Shown here: positions 47,592-57,496 of the stretch, piece by piece | Numbering within the stretch: position 1 is the stretch's first letter | Layout: every line of letters begins with the position of its first letter | Assembly: GCF_000182645.1 (NCBI RefSeq) | Contig: NZ_ACQA01000001.1 | Location: 434,001 to 498,000 of the forward strand | Reading direction: 5' to 3' | Length of the DNA stretch: 64,000 nt | From: Brucella intermedia LMG 3301 | Lineage (GTDB): Bacteria > Pseudomonadota > Alphaproteobacteria > Rhizobiales > Rhizobiaceae | The notes under the pieces: model-generated | What the model was told of the DNA's origin: nothing | Database searches by the model: none | Seen by the model: only the letters and a program-made list of their open reading frames with translations | Made by a program: the position numbers and the translations under genes

Positions 47592-48209
47592 ATGAGCGAG
47601 ATGTGGTTATACGCGGGCGCACTTGCTGCTGCATTTCTTATTCCGGGGCCGGACATGCTTCTGCTGCTCCAGACCGGCGCAGCGCAGGGCAGGGCCCATG
47701 CGCTGGCAACAGCCGCTGGCCTCGCAATCGCGCGCACGTGCCATGTGGCCCTTGCCGCGCTCGGTCTGGCGGCGCTTCTGCATGCCTTTCCTGTGGCGTT
47801 CCAGTGCGTGCGGATCGTCAGCGCCTGTTATCTCGTCTGGCTTGCCATAGGGATCATCCGCCATCCTCTGCCGACAGTGGATGCGGTTGGCGGTGTGCGT
47901 GAACGGCGGTCCTATCTGGCTTCGGCCCGCAAGGGCCTTCTCACCAATCTGCTCAACCCGAAAGCGCTGCTGTTCTGTTCCGTCCTATTGCCGCAGTTCG
48001 TGCATCCGGGAAATGGCAGTATAGCGCTGCAGTTCGCGATTCTGGGCGGCATCATGACCGCGGTCGGCTTGTTGTTCGATACGCTCTATGCCTTTACAGG
48101 CTCATCGCTCGGAACCCTGTTCAAACGTTATCCGGCCATACAGTCGGTCCAGCGCTGGGGCTTTGCGGCGCTGCTGTTCGGCTTTGCTGCCAGGCTAGCG
48201 ACGGTTTAA
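47592..48209 (+). CDS. LysE/RhtB-family amino-acid exporter
   Basis: About 205 aa, six membrane helices. The family signature near the N-terminus is [20 protein letters not shown], then [22 protein letters not shown] and [23 protein letters not shown] 47592 is used; ATG 47601 is possible. Its stop overlaps the rnhB stop on the other strand within TTTAA. Probably regulated by the divergent Lrp-type gene. Confidence 0.9.
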   Translation: MSEMWLYAGALAAAFLIPGPDMLLLLQTGAAQGRAHALATAAGLAIARTCHVALAALGLAALLHAFPVAFQCVRIVSACYLVWLAIGIIRHPLPTVDAVGGVRERRSYLASARKGLLTNLLNPKALLFCSVLLPQFVHPGNGSIALQFAILGGIMTAVGLLFDTLYAFTGSSLGTLFKRYPAIQSVQRWGFAALLFGFAARLATV

Positions 48210-48868
48210 ACGCCGAAGCGATCTTTGATGGGGGCGAAGGTGTAGCGGTGGATGCCGGGCACGGGCCCCGCCGTCTCGATGGCGGCCCGGTGCCTTTCGG
48301 TGGCGTAGCCCGCATGAATTTCCAACCCGTAAGGTGGATGCGCCGCACCGGCCCGGATCATCATGCGGTCCCGCGTTACCTTGGCGACGATGGAAGCCGC
48401 AGCGATCGAAATGGAGCGCTGATCCCCTTTGACAAGCGCCGAACCGGGGCAAGCAAGCCCCGGCGGCACATCGCGGCCATCGATCAGCGCGTGACATGGG
48501 CGCAGGGTCAGCCCGATGGAAGCGCGCCGCATGGCTTCCAGCGCGGCCTTCCTGATATCGCTTCCGTCGATGCTGCGGGCGCTGAGGCTTGCAACCGAAA
48601 CGGTGATGGCCTTCGCCAGGATGATTTCGTAGAGGGCCTCGCGTCTCGCAGCCGTAAGCCGCTTGGAATCGTCCAGCCCGTCCGGGAGGTTGTCGATATC
48701 GAGCACGACGGCAGCAGCAACCACCGGCCCGGCAAGGGGACCGCGTCCGGCCTCATCTATGCCGACGATATGTTTCAAGCCACGCGAAAGCAGCCTTTTC
48801 TCTTCCGAGAAGTCAGGCGCGATCGGGATGTCAAAGAGGAGCGGAGAATCAGAAGCCGAGCGTTTCAT
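48206..48868 (-). CDS. rnhB: Ribonuclease HII
   Basis: A 220-aa RNase HII that removes RNA from RNA/DNA hybrids and single ribonucleotides. The DEG(R) motif is [14 protein letters not shown] with D38/E39. [22 protein letters not shown] and [17 protein letters not shown] with catalytic Asp follow. The start at 48868 is the likely one; an earlier frame to 49051 adds about 60 unrelated residues. Confidence 0.95.
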   Translation of the reverse strand: MKRSASDSPLLFDIPIAPDFSEEKRLLSRGLKHIVGIDEAGRGPLAGPVVAAAVVLDIDNLPDGLDDSKRLTAARREALYEIILAKAITVSVASLSARSIDGSDIRKAALEAMRRASIGLTLRPCHALIDGRDVPPGLACPGSALVKGDQRSISIAAASIVAKVTRDRMMIRAGAAHPPYGLEIHAGYATERHRAAIETAGPVPGIHRYTFAPIKDRFGV

Positions 48869-49062
48869 TTGGCGGCAATGCTCGCATTGCTTCCGATTCT
48901 CCGCAAGGGCCCTGCTTGAGGATGGTGGCGTGAAAGCAGGCGGCCCCTCCGTCTGAAGGACAATCAGACGGAAATTCAACAGGCAACTGGCAGGTCGAGC
49001 AGGTTGAAAAGCGACGCGGGGCCAGGCTGCCCCTTTGTGTTTATTCCACAACGGTTCCCTCG

Positions 49063-49151
49063 CAGAGAAACGCGGAAACCGCTCCGGCTATTTGTTTTAT
49101 CGCCTTATCAAACGCAAAACCGGCACACGCTTTTGCTGGAAATTCTCTAGA
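49063..49151. repeat. Degenerate intergenic repeat (AGAGCATTTCC family)
   Basis: AGAGAAACGCGGAAACCGC through TTTGTTTTATCGCCTTATCAAACGCAAAACCGG to GCTGGAAATTCTCT shows the same ends and core as the other copies, more decayed. It lies between rnhB and the radical SAM gene. Confidence 0.5.
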
Positions 49152-50319
49152 ACAGCGACAGCTGCTTGCCTCCCTTTTCGACCGGCTCGAACAGATCGGT
49201 GCGCAACTGAAGGCGGCGTGCATTGAAGCCGAGCTTGCGCGCGGTGATTTCGAAACGGCGACCGATCTGCCATGCATATGGACCTGTGCCGCGCATGCGC
49301 TTGCCCCATTCGGCATCATAATCCTTGCCGTCGCGCATGGAACGCACCAGCGACATGACGTGGCGGTAGCGATCCGGATAATTGCGCAGCAGCCAGTCCT
49401 TGAACAAGGGCGCGACTTCGAGCGGCAGGCGCAGCAGAACATAGCCTGCCTCCCGCGCACCTTGTGCATAGGCGGCATCCAGAATGCGTTCGATCTCGTG
49501 ATCGTTGATGCCGGGGATGACCGGTCCCATCATGACCGAGGCGGGAATGCCCGCATCGGCCAGTTTGCGAATGGCCTGCAACCGCAGCGTCGGCGTCGAG
49601 GCGCGCGGTTCCATCGTGCGGGACAGATGGGCGTCGAGCGTCGTGACCGACAAGGCGACCTTGGCCAGCCCTTTCTCGGCCATGCGGCCAAGAATATCGA
49701 TATCCCGCACGACCAGAGCGGATTTCGTCACGATGCCGACGGGATGATTGGCGGCCTCCAGCACTTCAAGAATTTCGCGCATGATGCGCCACTTCTTTTC
49801 GACCGGCTGATAAGGGTCCGTATTGGTGCCGATGGCGATGGTCTTCGGCTGGTAACCGGGCTTGGCCAGTTCACGCTCCAGAAGACGCGGGGCATCCGGC
49901 TTGGCAAAGAGACGGGATTCGAAATCGAGACCGGCAGAAAGTCCCATGTAGCTGTGGGTCGGGCGGGCAAAGCAATAGATGCAGCCATGCTCGCAGCCGC
50001 GATAGGGATTGATCGAGCGGTCGAAACTGATGTCGGGTGAATCATTGCGGGTGATGATCGTCCGCGGCTTTTCGATCTGCACGTCGGTCTTGAACGGCGG
50101 CAGTTCCTCAAGCGTAGTCCAGCCATCATCGAAGTCGTGGCGCGTGGTCGGCTCGAAGCGCCCGGTCGGATTGATGCCCGCTCCCCGTCCGCGCCTGCGG
50201 GCGTGATCGATGCGCAATCCGGCCTCGCCGATCACCGCATTGGCGTGATCCGCGCGCCCGCTACCGAAGGCAGCCCTGTCGGCCTGCTTGATGATATCTG
50301 CCTGCTGGATCACTTCCAT
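49147..50319 (-). CDS. PA0069-family radical SAM protein (SplB-like)
   Basis: A 390-aa radical SAM enzyme. The cluster motif is CEHGCIYC (C109, C113, C116) in NPYRGCEHGCIYCFARPTH. The PA0069 family prefix GRGAGINPTGRFEPTTRHD is present, and IAIGTNTDPYQPVEKKW follows. These proteins are related to spore photoproduct lyase but act on an unknown substrate. GGGAG is 6 nt before ATG 50319. It is a monocistronic gene. Confidence 0.88.
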   Translation of the reverse strand: MEVIQQADIIKQADRAAFGSGRADHANAVIGEAGLRIDHARRRGRGAGINPTGRFEPTTRHDFDDGWTTLEELPPFKTDVQIEKPRTIITRNDSPDISFDRSINPYRGCEHGCIYCFARPTHSYMGLSAGLDFESRLFAKPDAPRLLERELAKPGYQPKTIAIGTNTDPYQPVEKKWRIMREILEVLEAANHPVGIVTKSALVVRDIDILGRMAEKGLAKVALSVTTLDAHLSRTMEPRASTPTLRLQAIRKLADAGIPASVMMGPVIPGINDHEIERILDAAYAQGAREAGYVLLRLPLEVAPLFKDWLLRNYPDRYRHVMSLVRSMRDGKDYDAEWGKRMRGTGPYAWQIGRRFEITARKLGFNARRLQLRTDLFEPVEKGGKQLSLF

Positions 50320-50535
50320 CTTCGTCTCCCTGCATGGAAACATCTGGCTTTGTAGGATCACGACGAAACCCAGCCGGGACAGCGTCCTTCCAAGATCGGA
50401 GCTGTTCTACGGTGCGCGCCGTGCTGCCATGCGACTCTGTTCTGATGAATCTATTCCTATAACAAGAATTAGAACAAATCAAGAACATAAAAGTGTCAGC
50501 TTTCCGCTCACGCATTCTTGATATATGAAGCGCGC

Positions 50536-51042
50536 ATGTTGTCAGTCGTCATAGAAACCCTGAATTCCGAGAGAGCGCTGGCTCACACGCTTTCGGCTTT
50601 GGTGCCGGCGGTCGTGGAGGGGTTGCTGCGACGTGTGTCGGTCATCGACAGGGGCTCGTCGGATGAGACCGCCCTGGTCGCGCTGGGTGCCGGCTGTGCG
50701 TTCCATGCGGAAATGGATATTGAGACCGCGCTCGATGAAATCCGTACGCCCTGGGTGCTGCTGCTGACGCCCGGTTCCATTCCGCAGGAGGGGTGGGAGG
50801 AAGTTCTGCGCCGACATATGGAGCATGGCGGTGGCGCCGCGCGCTTCTCGCTGCCGGAAGACGGCGGGTTCGGCGCGGTCCGCAAAGTCTTCGGCCACAA
50901 GGCGACGCTTGATGCCGGACTGCTGGTTCGCCTGGATGTCGTAAAGCCGCTGCTGCTCGACGGCGTGTCGTTCGAACAGCTTCCGCAGCGTTTGAAGCCG
51001 GTCCGGCTCAAACATTCCATACTGCCGCCCGACGAAGCCTGA
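50536..51042 (+). CDS. Glycosyltransferase-2-like protein
   Basis: About 168 aa. It begins MLSVVIETLNSERALAHTLS, a truncated GT-A fold pattern, with VIDRGSSDETALVA and PWVLLLTPGSIPQEGWEEVL as in small Rhizobiales glycosyltransferase-like proteins. It lacks a full DxD motif and is about half the size of active GT2 enzymes, so catalysis is doubtful. An ATG/ATA-type start upstream (50518) is possible. A terminator follows. Confidence 0.68.
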   Translation: MLSVVIETLNSERALAHTLSALVPAVVEGLLRRVSVIDRGSSDETALVALGAGCAFHAEMDIETALDEIRTPWVLLLTPGSIPQEGWEEVLRRHMEHGGGAARFSLPEDGGFGAVRKVFGHKATLDAGLLVRLDVVKPLLLDGVSFEQLPQRLKPVRLKHSILPPDEA

Positions 51043-51050
51043 ACAAACAA

Positions 51051-51077
51051 AAAGGCGAAGCCTGAGGCTTCGCCTTT
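51051..51077. terminator. Bidirectional terminator
   Basis: AAAGGCGAAGCC (51051-51062) pairs perfectly with GGCTTCGCCTTT (51066-51077) over TGA, with A and T tracts on the two sides. It serves the glycosyltransferase-like gene and the convergent small exported protein gene. Confidence 0.88.
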
Positions 51078-51099
51078 TTCAACAGACATGCTGTCTGGA

Positions 51100-51336
51100 T
51101 TAGTTCTCGTAGCTGGAGGGCGAAGCGTCGCCGAAGCGATGAGCCGAGCCGTTCTGATAGACCGGAGCCTTCTGGATCGAGGCAGGAGCCGTGTAGTCGA
51201 GCTTCTGGCTCTGCGTTGCAACCGGCGTGCGGTCATTTGCATAAAGATCGGCAGGTTCGCCGACATGCGGGTTTTCAGCGAAAGCAGCACCGGCGCTAAG
51301 GGCAACGGCAACGGCAGCAAGAGCAAACTTCTTCAT
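51100..51336 (-). CDS. Small exported protein, DUF680-like, paralogue 1
   Basis: A 78-aa protein with a signal peptide (MKKFALAAVAVALSAGAAFA). The mature part starts ENPHVGEPADLYANDRTPVA and ends GSAHRFGDASPSSYEN. The start at 51336 is favoured by AAGGA 8 nt upstream. A second copy at 51597 shares almost all of the mature sequence. The function is unknown. Confidence 0.8.
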   Translation of the reverse strand: MKKFALAAVAVALSAGAAFAENPHVGEPADLYANDRTPVATQSQKLDYTAPASIQKAPVYQNGSAHRFGDASPSSYEN

Positions 51337-51596
51337 TTTCATAATCCTTCTGAAGCATTTTGCGGTCAAATGGACACATTCGGCTTCGCACAAATGCATT
51401 GAAACAAACCGCCCCTTCGGATGGCATAGAAGCCTTTCCGGGGCTCCCGGGTGGCGACCATGCCATCCATCGGGGAGATAACTGGGCGAAGCTGGACGGT
51501 TGGGAGGAATATCCAGCTCCGGAATTTACCGGGCGTCATCGGCTGGGAGGCCACTGACGACGCCCTGCGTCAAGTCGTCAAGTCTTGGGAAAAGAC

Positions 51597-51824
51597 TTAG
51601 TTCTGGTAGCTCGAAGGCGATGCGTCACCGAAGCGATGAGCCGAACCGTCCTGGAACGAGGACTGGCCGATCGAAGCGGGAGCAGTGTAGTCGACCTTCT
51701 GGGAAGCGACCGGGGTGCGGTCGTTTGCGTAAAGATCGGCAGGTTCACCAACGCGTGGGTTTTCTGCAAAGGCGGCACCGGCGGTAAGAGCAAGGGCAGC
51801 GGCAGCAAGAACAATCTTTTTCAT
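51597..51824 (-). CDS. Small exported protein, DUF680-like, paralogue 2
   Basis: A 75-aa protein with a signal peptide (MKKIVLAAAALALTAGAAFA). The mature part ENPRVGEPADLYANDRTPVA and ending GSAHRFGDASPSSYQN mirror paralogue 1; a few residues in the middle differ. AAGGAGA lies 8 nt before the ATG. The 260-nt spacing and common orientation indicate a tandem duplication. Confidence 0.82.
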   Translation of the reverse strand: MKKIVLAAAALALTAGAAFAENPRVGEPADLYANDRTPVASQKVDYTAPASIGQSSFQDGSAHRFGDASPSSYQN

Positions 51825-52137
51825 TTTTCCTATCTCCTTGGAAAGTGGAGCGGCGTTTTGTTCGTCGTTCCGATGCAGCTGAAATGGGTGACAGTGAGCA
51901 AAAGTTCCAGTCACGAAAATGTTTTCTTGATCACACATTCGTGCAGCCAATTTTTTGAAATCAGAACGAATAGTTCTAAATTATATAATAAATTCAATAT
52001 ATTGAGTTATATATCAGCCTTCACAAAACTGTTGTAGAAGGCCTTTTGTTCAAAAAGCACGAACAGTCTGTCCCAATATATTGTCCAATGAGAGTGAACA
52101 ATCGGGCGATTTTGAAGGGTTTCACACCCGATGGGGG
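51825..52137. other. 313-nt AT-rich gap
   Basis: No gene is seen. It holds the upstream region of small exported protein 2 and an AT-rich stretch (51970-52020) with the 15-mer ATTATATAATAAATT (51980-51994), also found at 60891-60905. Confidence 0.5.
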
Positions 52138-53070
52138 TCAGAAGTTATTCTCGGGAGAGGGGACGCTTTGGGTCGCGACGACGAACCAGTCGGGTCTTTC
52201 GGCTGAGAGGTGTTCGGCTGCCCGTTCAGTGGCGGCAATGTCTTCGTATATGGCGTAGCAGGTCGCACCGGAACCGGACATCTGTGCGTAAAGCGATCCG
52301 CTCTGGCGAAGAAGTTCGAGCTTGTCACCGATCCGTGGTGCGAGTTTCAATGCCGGGGACAGGAGATCGTTGCGGGTCGTCTGCAGATAAGCGCAAAGAG
52401 GGCCGATATCCGCGTGGGAGGCAAGTGCCAGCGCCGGATGGTCGCGCTTTTCGAGCGCGCGAAAGACATCCGGGGTCGCAACCGCTGTTCCGTCATTGAC
52501 GAGCAGCATGGGCAAGGCCGGGAAACCGGCAATCGGCGTCAGGTTTTCGCCGATGCCGCGCGCGGCAAGCGGCGTCCCCTTCGATGCGCCATGCAGGCAC
52601 ATGGGCAGGTCCGCGCCAAGATCGAGGCCGATCGCGGCCAGTTTCTCGAAACCGAGATCGAGGCCCCATAGTTCATCAAGTGCGAGCAGGGTGGCGGCTG
52701 CGTCACTCGATCCGCCGCCTATGCCGGAAGCAATCGGCAGGTTCTTTTCGAGGTGTATGGCTACGGGCGGCAAAGCCCGCTGTGTCTGCTGCCGCAGCGC
52801 CTCGCGCGCCTTGAGAACCAGATTGCCGCCGTCGAGCGGTATGCCCGTGGCAAAAGGACCGCAGACCGTAAAGCTGTCCTCTACCGCAGGCTCGATACGG
52901 ATGATGTCGCCAAAGCGGGCAAAGACCACCAGCATGTCGAGTAGATGATAGCCGTCGGCACGACGCCCCGTCACATGCAGCGCGAGGTTGATCTTGGCGG
53001 GAGCCAGGCGCGTCACCGCAGGCGCGGAACCGGCATCGGCATGTGTTTCGGTTTTCGGAAAAAGGGTCAT
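52138..53070 (-). CDS. ispE: 4-diphosphocytidyl-2-C-methyl-D-erythritol kinase
   Basis: A 310-aa GHMP kinase of the MEP isoprenoid pathway. Substrate motif [20 protein letters not shown] begins near residue 24. The ATP loop is [20 protein letters not shown] (GGGSSDAAA about 118-126). The C-terminal motif is [13 protein letters not shown]. The start at 53070 leaves a short unconserved N-tail; a later start is possible. It lies upstream of nothing obvious on its strand. Confidence 0.94.
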   Translation of the reverse strand: MTLFPKTETHADAGSAPAVTRLAPAKINLALHVTGRRADGYHLLDMLVVFARFGDIIRIEPAVEDSFTVCGPFATGIPLDGGNLVLKAREALRQQTQRALPPVAIHLEKNLPIASGIGGGSSDAAATLLALDELWGLDLGFEKLAAIGLDLGADLPMCLHGASKGTPLAARGIGENLTPIAGFPALPMLLVNDGTAVATPDVFRALEKRDHPALALASHADIGPLCAYLQTTRNDLLSPALKLAPRIGDKLELLRQSGSLYAQMSGSGATCYAIYEDIAATERAAEHLSAERPDWFVVATQSVPSPENNF

Positions 53071-53145
53071 TTCTGCTGGTGGACCGTGACACGAGAAAAC
53101 ACGGCGATCGCATCGCTTCGTCGGCAATCGTTCGTGGCGGAAAGG

Positions 53146-53331
53146 TCAGTCCTTCTTGACGTAATATTCGCCGGTTTTGGGGTCCTGCACCAACGTGCCG
53201 TGAGCCCGGTTCTGCGCTTCCTTTTCCGCCTGACGCACGCGCTGTGATACGCGCGAGGCTTCACGCTTGAACGAGCGGTAGCCGTACCAGGCGGCGGCGA
53301 TGATCAGCAGCAGAAAAATGAGCTGGGGCAT
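53146..53331 (-). CDS. Small conserved membrane protein
   Basis: A 61-aa protein: one N-terminal helix (PQLIFLLLIIAAAWYGYRSF), then a basic coiled segment (REASRVSQRVRQAEKEAQ) and the tail GTLVQDPKTGEYYVKKD. The tail looks like the conserved end of a small alphaproteobacterial protein family next to ispE. The function is unknown. Confidence 0.75.
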   Translation of the reverse strand: MPQLIFLLLIIAAAWYGYRSFKREASRVSQRVRQAEKEAQNRAHGTLVQDPKTGEYYVKKD

Positions 53332-53532
53332 GGCCTCAAGTCCTTAAGGTTGCGCATCGGATTGCCGGATCGCGAAGGCCGAAACGCCGGATGTTCCCGA
53401 ATGTTCATGGAGGGGCGGGAAGCGGCCCGCCCCGCTTTCTGACACCATATCATGGTGAAACGAAGGAATTCAAAGCATTGGTGGGAAAATCGTCGGTGTT
53501 TTTCGCCGGAGCGTTGTTTTTCCCACTATTCT

Positions 53533-54405
53533 TCAAAGACCGTAACGCGCCCAAAGCGCCTTTTCCTCTGCCACCGAAAGCAGGCCGTCGCCAAGATGCG
53601 CGGCAATGGAAGCCGGTTCAAGATTTGCGAGCGCCATGTCAACGCCGGGGACCTTGCGTCCCAAAAGGCTGCGCTTCTGTTCAACCAGCTTCAGCTTGAC
53701 CTTGTCGCCATAGGTCTTGCGCAGAAAGCTTCGCATATCGCCCAGTCCATCGATCAGGCCAAGCTGTTGTGCCTTGATGCCGGTCCAGAACAGCCCCGTG
53801 AACAGATCCTGGTCTTCCGCAAGCTTGGCTCCGCGGCGTTCCTTCACCATGTCGATAAAGGTTTCGTGGATTTCAAGCTGCAAGGATTTCAGCCGCTCGA
53901 TGTCTGCCTTCTTTTCCGGCTGGAAAGGATCGAGCGTCACCTTGTTGGAGCCTGCCGTATAGACGCGGCGTTCCACGCCGATCTTCTTCAAAAGCTCGGG
54001 GAAGCCGAACGAGGCCGATACGACACCGATAGAACCGACGATCGATGACGGATCGGCGATGATCTCGTCACCGGCCAGCGCGATCATATAGCCGCCCGAG
54101 GCGGCGACATCTTCGACGAAGATGAAAACTTTCTTCTGATGTTCGGCGGCAAGATCACGGATACGCCGGTAGATTAGGCGGGATTGCACTGGCGAGCCGC
54201 CCGGCGAGTTGAGCGAAATGGCGACGGCGGGTGCTTCCTTGTCGGTGAACGCCTTTTCGAGGATCGCTGCCGTCGACGCTATGGAAAGCGACGGGCGGAA
54301 CGCCGAGCCTCCGGACATGATGGCGCCATGCAGTCGCACGACTGGTATCTCGATGGAAACCGGGCGGAAGCGGCGCGGAACAAGACGCGTCAATAAACCG
54401 GGCAA
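53533..54405 (-). CDS. sppA: S49-family signal peptide peptidase SppA-like
   Basis: A 290-aa serine protease of the S49 family. S103 in EDVAASGGYMIALAGDEI is the nucleophile, and K155 in AGSNKVTLDPF is the general base. SLNSPGGSPVQSRLIYRRI is the conserved N-terminal block. It has no obvious membrane helix, so the anchor may be peripheral, unlike E. coli SppA (single N-terminal helix, twice the length). It degrades leftover signal peptides in known cases. Confidence 0.9.
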   Translation of the reverse strand: MPGLLTRLVPRRFRPVSIEIPVVRLHGAIMSGGSAFRPSLSIASTAAILEKAFTDKEAPAVAISLNSPGGSPVQSRLIYRRIRDLAAEHQKKVFIFVEDVAASGGYMIALAGDEIIADPSSIVGSIGVVSASFGFPELLKKIGVERRVYTAGSNKVTLDPFQPEKKADIERLKSLQLEIHETFIDMVKERRGAKLAEDQDLFTGLFWTGIKAQQLGLIDGLGDMRSFLRKTYGDKVKLKLVEQKRSLLGRKVPGVDMALANLEPASIAAHLGDGLLSVAEEKALWARYGL

Positions 54406-54471
54406 GGCAAACTCCTGAACTGAAATCTCTCAGCCGCAATGTAGGGAGCAATATGGGAAACACAAAGAAAA

Positions 54472-54497
54472 CCGCCCGGAAATTTGTTTCCGGGCGG
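54472..54497 (-). terminator. Rho-independent terminator of nhaA
   Basis: CCGCCCGGAAA (54472-54482) pairs perfectly with TTTCCGGGCGG (54487-54497). On the minus strand it is followed by a T-rich stretch (TTTTCTTTG), directly after the nhaA stop. Confidence 0.85.
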
Positions 54498-54511
54498 CGG
54501 TATTTGTTTCG

Positions 54512-55693
54512 TCAGGCGCTCTTCGGCCTGGTGACCAGCCGCAGCAGGATATAGCCGCAGATCGCCGACAGGCCCGAGCCCGCCAGCACGCCGATCTTGG
54601 TTTCCGCCTGCATGAGGTCGGACGGGAAGGAGAGGAGGCCGATAAAGATGCTCATCGTGAAGCCGATTCCGCACAGGATCGCCACGCCGTAAAGCTGCGT
54701 CCACGTGGCGCCAAGCGGCTTTTGCGCAAGTCCGGTCTTGATCGCGAGCCAGGCCGCACCGAAGACGCCAAGCTGCTTGCCGATGAAGAGGCCAAGCATG
54801 ATGCCAAGCGTAAGCGTATCCCGCATGACCGAAGCGTCGAGGCCGGCAAACGATATGCCCGCATTGGCGAAGCCGAAAACCGGCACGATGATGAAAGCGA
54901 CGGGCTTGGCCAGCGCATGTTCCAGCACATGCAGCGGCGACGACATGTCGTCAGGCTTTCCGGGGGCGGGTTTCAGCGGGATCATCAGTGCCGTTACCAC
55001 GCCCGCGACCGTTGCATGAACGCCGGAATTGAGCACGAAGAACCACAGCACCGCGCCGCCGATCAGGTAGGGCAAAAGCTTCATCACGCCCATCCGGTTC
55101 ATGATGAGCAGGACGATGGCGGCGGCAAAAGCCCCGCCGAGATAGGGCATGGAGATTTCAGCCGTGTAGAAAATGGCGATGATGACGACAGCCGCAAGAT
55201 CATCCAGAATTGCAAGCGTCGCCAGAAACACCTTGAGGCTCGAGGGAACCCGTGATCCCAGAAGCGACAGAACGCCAAGCGCAAAGGCGATGTCTGTTGC
55301 GGAGGGCACGGCCCAGCCGCGCAGCTTGACGGGATCATGCCAGTTGAGCGCCGAGAAGATGATGGCTGGCAGGATGACGCCGCCAGCGGCGGCAATGCCG
55401 GGCAGCATGCGGTTTGGCCAGCTTGCCAGCTGTCCGTCGAGAAACTCGCGTTTGATTTCCAGGCCCACGAGAAGGAAGAACACCGCCATCAAGGCATCGT
55501 TGATCCAGTGAGAAAGGCTGAGCGGACCGATATAGAGGTGCAGCGCTTCGAAATAGACGTGCGAGAACGGAGAGTTCGCCACGATGAGCGCGAGCGCTGC
55601 CGCCACCATGAGGCTGATGCCACCCGCAGATTCGCTATCCAGAAAGCGCCGCATGATTGATACGGGGCGGCTGTTGTTTGAGCTGTGATTCAT
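54512..55693 (-). CDS. nhaA: Na+/H+ antiporter NhaA
   Basis: A 393-aa antiporter with about 12 helices. Signatures are [18 protein letters not shown] near residue 73, [38 protein letters not shown] (paired essential Asp) and [10 protein letters not shown]. It exchanges external protons for Na+ and sets pH and salt tolerance. It is monocistronic and followed by a terminator. Confidence 0.96.
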   Translation of the reverse strand: MNHSSNNSRPVSIMRRFLDSESAGGISLMVAAALALIVANSPFSHVYFEALHLYIGPLSLSHWINDALMAVFFLLVGLEIKREFLDGQLASWPNRMLPGIAAAGGVILPAIIFSALNWHDPVKLRGWAVPSATDIAFALGVLSLLGSRVPSSLKVFLATLAILDDLAAVVIIAIFYTAEISMPYLGGAFAAAIVLLIMNRMGVMKLLPYLIGGAVLWFFVLNSGVHATVAGVVTALMIPLKPAPGKPDDMSSPLHVLEHALAKPVAFIIVPVFGFANAGISFAGLDASVMRDTLTLGIMLGLFIGKQLGVFGAAWLAIKTGLAQKPLGATWTQLYGVAILCGIGFTMSIFIGLLSFPSDLMQAETKIGVLAGSGLSAICGYILLRLVTRPKSA

Positions 55694-55901
55694 TGGTTCC
55701 CGTTGCCTGCTCTGTCGTTTGTTGTTTCGCTTTTTCGGAAAAGGGCGGCGGGGAGCCGCAGAACGAAAATTGCGGTTTAGAGATATTGGCTGGAATCCAC
55801 GGTTTCAATCAAAATCGCCCCCCATTGTCCGAAATCGGCGGGTCCGGGCTGCCGGAACTTATGAAATGCTGCCGTGTTATCCGATCCGGGAGGAGACCAC
55901 G

Positions 55902-56243
55902 ATGGTGCTCACAACTATTGTCGCCCAATTAAGTTGTTCCGAACTCGAGCGCAGTACCGAATGGTTTGCCACGATCTTCGACCGTAACCCGGATGCGCGG
56001 CCGATGCAGGGGCTGGCGGAATGGCATCACGGCCCCTCTGCAGGCTTCCAGCTCTACCAGAATCCGGCCGATGCCGGACATGGCACGCTGACACTGATCG
56101 TCGGCGATGTGCGCGCCGAACATGCGCGGCTTTCATTCGACGGGATTCGCCCCGGAAATATCGAAGCAGCCGACTATATGATGATTCTGCGATTGCGCGA
56201 CCCGGACCGCAATCTGGTCGTGCTGGCACAGCCGAGGAGTTAG
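55902..56243 (+). CDS. VOC (glyoxalase/dioxygenase-fold) protein
   Basis: A 113-aa protein with the betaalphabetabetabeta VOC layout: QLSCSELERSTEWFATIFDR, then FQLYQNPADAGHGTLTLIVG and MMILRLRDPDRNLVVLAQ. Its metal ligands are not conserved clearly, so enzymatic activity is uncertain. GGGAGGAG lies 6 nt before the ATG. A repeat follows its stop. Confidence 0.82.
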   Translation: MVLTTIVAQLSCSELERSTEWFATIFDRNPDARPMQGLAEWHHGPSAGFQLYQNPADAGHGTLTLIVGDVRAEHARLSFDGIRPGNIEAADYMMILRLRDPDRNLVVLAQPRS

Positions 56244-56333
56244 TGCATTTTCCAGCAGAGATGCGAAGCGCCTGCGCAGGCAAATCGTTCACTGGATGGA
56301 TGGCTTGTCCCGCTCCAACCGGAGCTGCTCTAA
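56244..56333. repeat. Intergenic repeat (AGAGCATTTCC family, decayed)
   Basis: GCATTTTCCAGCAGAGATGCGAAGCG resembles the start of the copy at 22149, and the end CCGGAGCTGCTCTAA restores a partial terminal dyad. It separates the VOC and methyltransferase genes. Confidence 0.5.
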
Positions 56334-57112
56334 ACGAGGGCGTCGAGCCCGTTATTGATGCCATCGGCGCGCGGCGTGAAGCCATGTCCCTCGCTTCCGT
56401 GCAGAACAAGTGCGGGCATCAGCGAGAGACCGGCGCGGCTTCCTCGTATTCCTGTCACGACGATACGGATTGCTGCCGCATCCGGGCGCGGCTGGACCGG
56501 AACGATTCTCAGGCCGCCGAACCGTCCCGACAGGGCTTCGAGAATGGGAGAGATGGAACCGGGCCGCGCGATGATGGCGATGCCGCCGCCGGGTTTCACG
56601 ATTGCTGCCGCAGTGCGCACCCATTGTTCGAACATGCCTTCGGGCATGACATGCGCTTCCGCCTTCAGGGGGTCGGGCGTGCTGCGATCCCGCGCTTCGT
56701 TGAAGGGCGGGTTCATGATGGCGAAATCGAAGCTGTTGTCGGCAAGTCCGGCGGCGATGCGCGCCTTGCCTCTCAGGGCCACATCGGCTTCGATTACATT
56801 GACGCGGTCGGCCAGAGCCGCATTCAGCGGATGGTCGATGCTCTTGCGGGCAAAACCGGCCATGAAAGCGGAGCGCTCGACAAGGGTGACGGTGGCGCCA
56901 GCGCAGCGGGAGGCGACGGCAAGCCCGGCAGCACCCGCGCCGCTGCCAAGATCGGCAACGCGTCCGGCAAAGCCGTTCGGAACCGCACTGGCCAGAATCA
57001 TCGCATCCACACCGGAGCGATGGCCCTTCAATGCGGGCTGGACGAGGTGAAATGCCCCACGATGGAACACATCGAGGGTTTCTCCTGCGTCATTTTCGGT
57101 TTCCGGATTCAT
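56330..57112 (-). CDS. TrmN6/YfiC-like N6-adenine methyltransferase
   Basis: A 260-aa SAM-dependent methyltransferase. The SAM motif is VADLGSGAGAAGLAV (about 52-66). The catalytic motif NPPF is at 134-137, typical of N6-adenine RNA methyltransferases. FHRGAFHLVQPALKGHRSGVDAMIL matches the TrmN6 (tRNA1Val A37) N-terminus. It overlaps the DUF2007 gene end by 4 nt. Target tRNA is inferred. Confidence 0.88.
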   Translation of the reverse strand: MNPETENDAGETLDVFHRGAFHLVQPALKGHRSGVDAMILASAVPNGFAGRVADLGSGAGAAGLAVASRCAGATVTLVERSAFMAGFARKSIDHPLNAALADRVNVIEADVALRGKARIAAGLADNSFDFAIMNPPFNEARDRSTPDPLKAEAHVMPEGMFEQWVRTAAAIVKPGGGIAIIARPGSISPILEALSGRFGGLRIVPVQPRPDAAAIRIVVTGIRGSRAGLSLMPALVLHGSEGHGFTPRADGINNGLDALV

Positions 57113-57333
57113 TGATCGCGCAGTTCGTGTTCAATCTTGGCATCGATCAGGATTTGCCGTGCTTCCTCAACCTGGTCATCGCTGACCAGAAGGCGGCGCG
57201 GCAAAACGCCGAGAGAACCTTCAATGATGCTCATATTCGTGTCTGCGATGAAATAAGCGATCCCCGCCTCTTTCATCAAGGCTTCGGCAAAGGACAGCAG
57301 AACGGAATCATTCGTACGGATAAGTTCGATCAT
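57109..57333 (-). CDS. DUF2007-family small protein
   Basis: A 74-aa protein: MIELIRTNDSVLLSFAEALM, then IADTNMSIIEGSLGVLPRRL and VSDDQVEEARQIL. This is the DUF2007 pattern, found in many alphaproteobacteria beside the same methyltransferase gene. The start at 57333 fits the family; its ribosome site is weak. The function is unknown. Coupled to the methyltransferase by a 4-nt overlap. Confidence 0.86.
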   Translation of the reverse strand: MIELIRTNDSVLLSFAEALMKEAGIAYFIADTNMSIIEGSLGVLPRRLLVSDDQVEEARQILIDAKIEHELRDQ

Positions 57334-57496
57334 GTGAACACTTTGTAGCGAATGCACCGCATTGACAACAGCTTCCTTCAATGGTGAACAGGCGTCGGAA
57401 TAGTAACGCTCGGGAGCGCTTTGGGGGCGCTATGGAGCCAGTTGCGACTTGAGCAATCCGGTCCCTTTCAATAATGTGGCCGGGCAGCTAGGAGAA

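Noticed and set aside
50536..51042. Full GT2 glycosyltransferase
   Set aside because: Length and missing DxD argue against a complete catalytic domain, so only a similarity is claimed.
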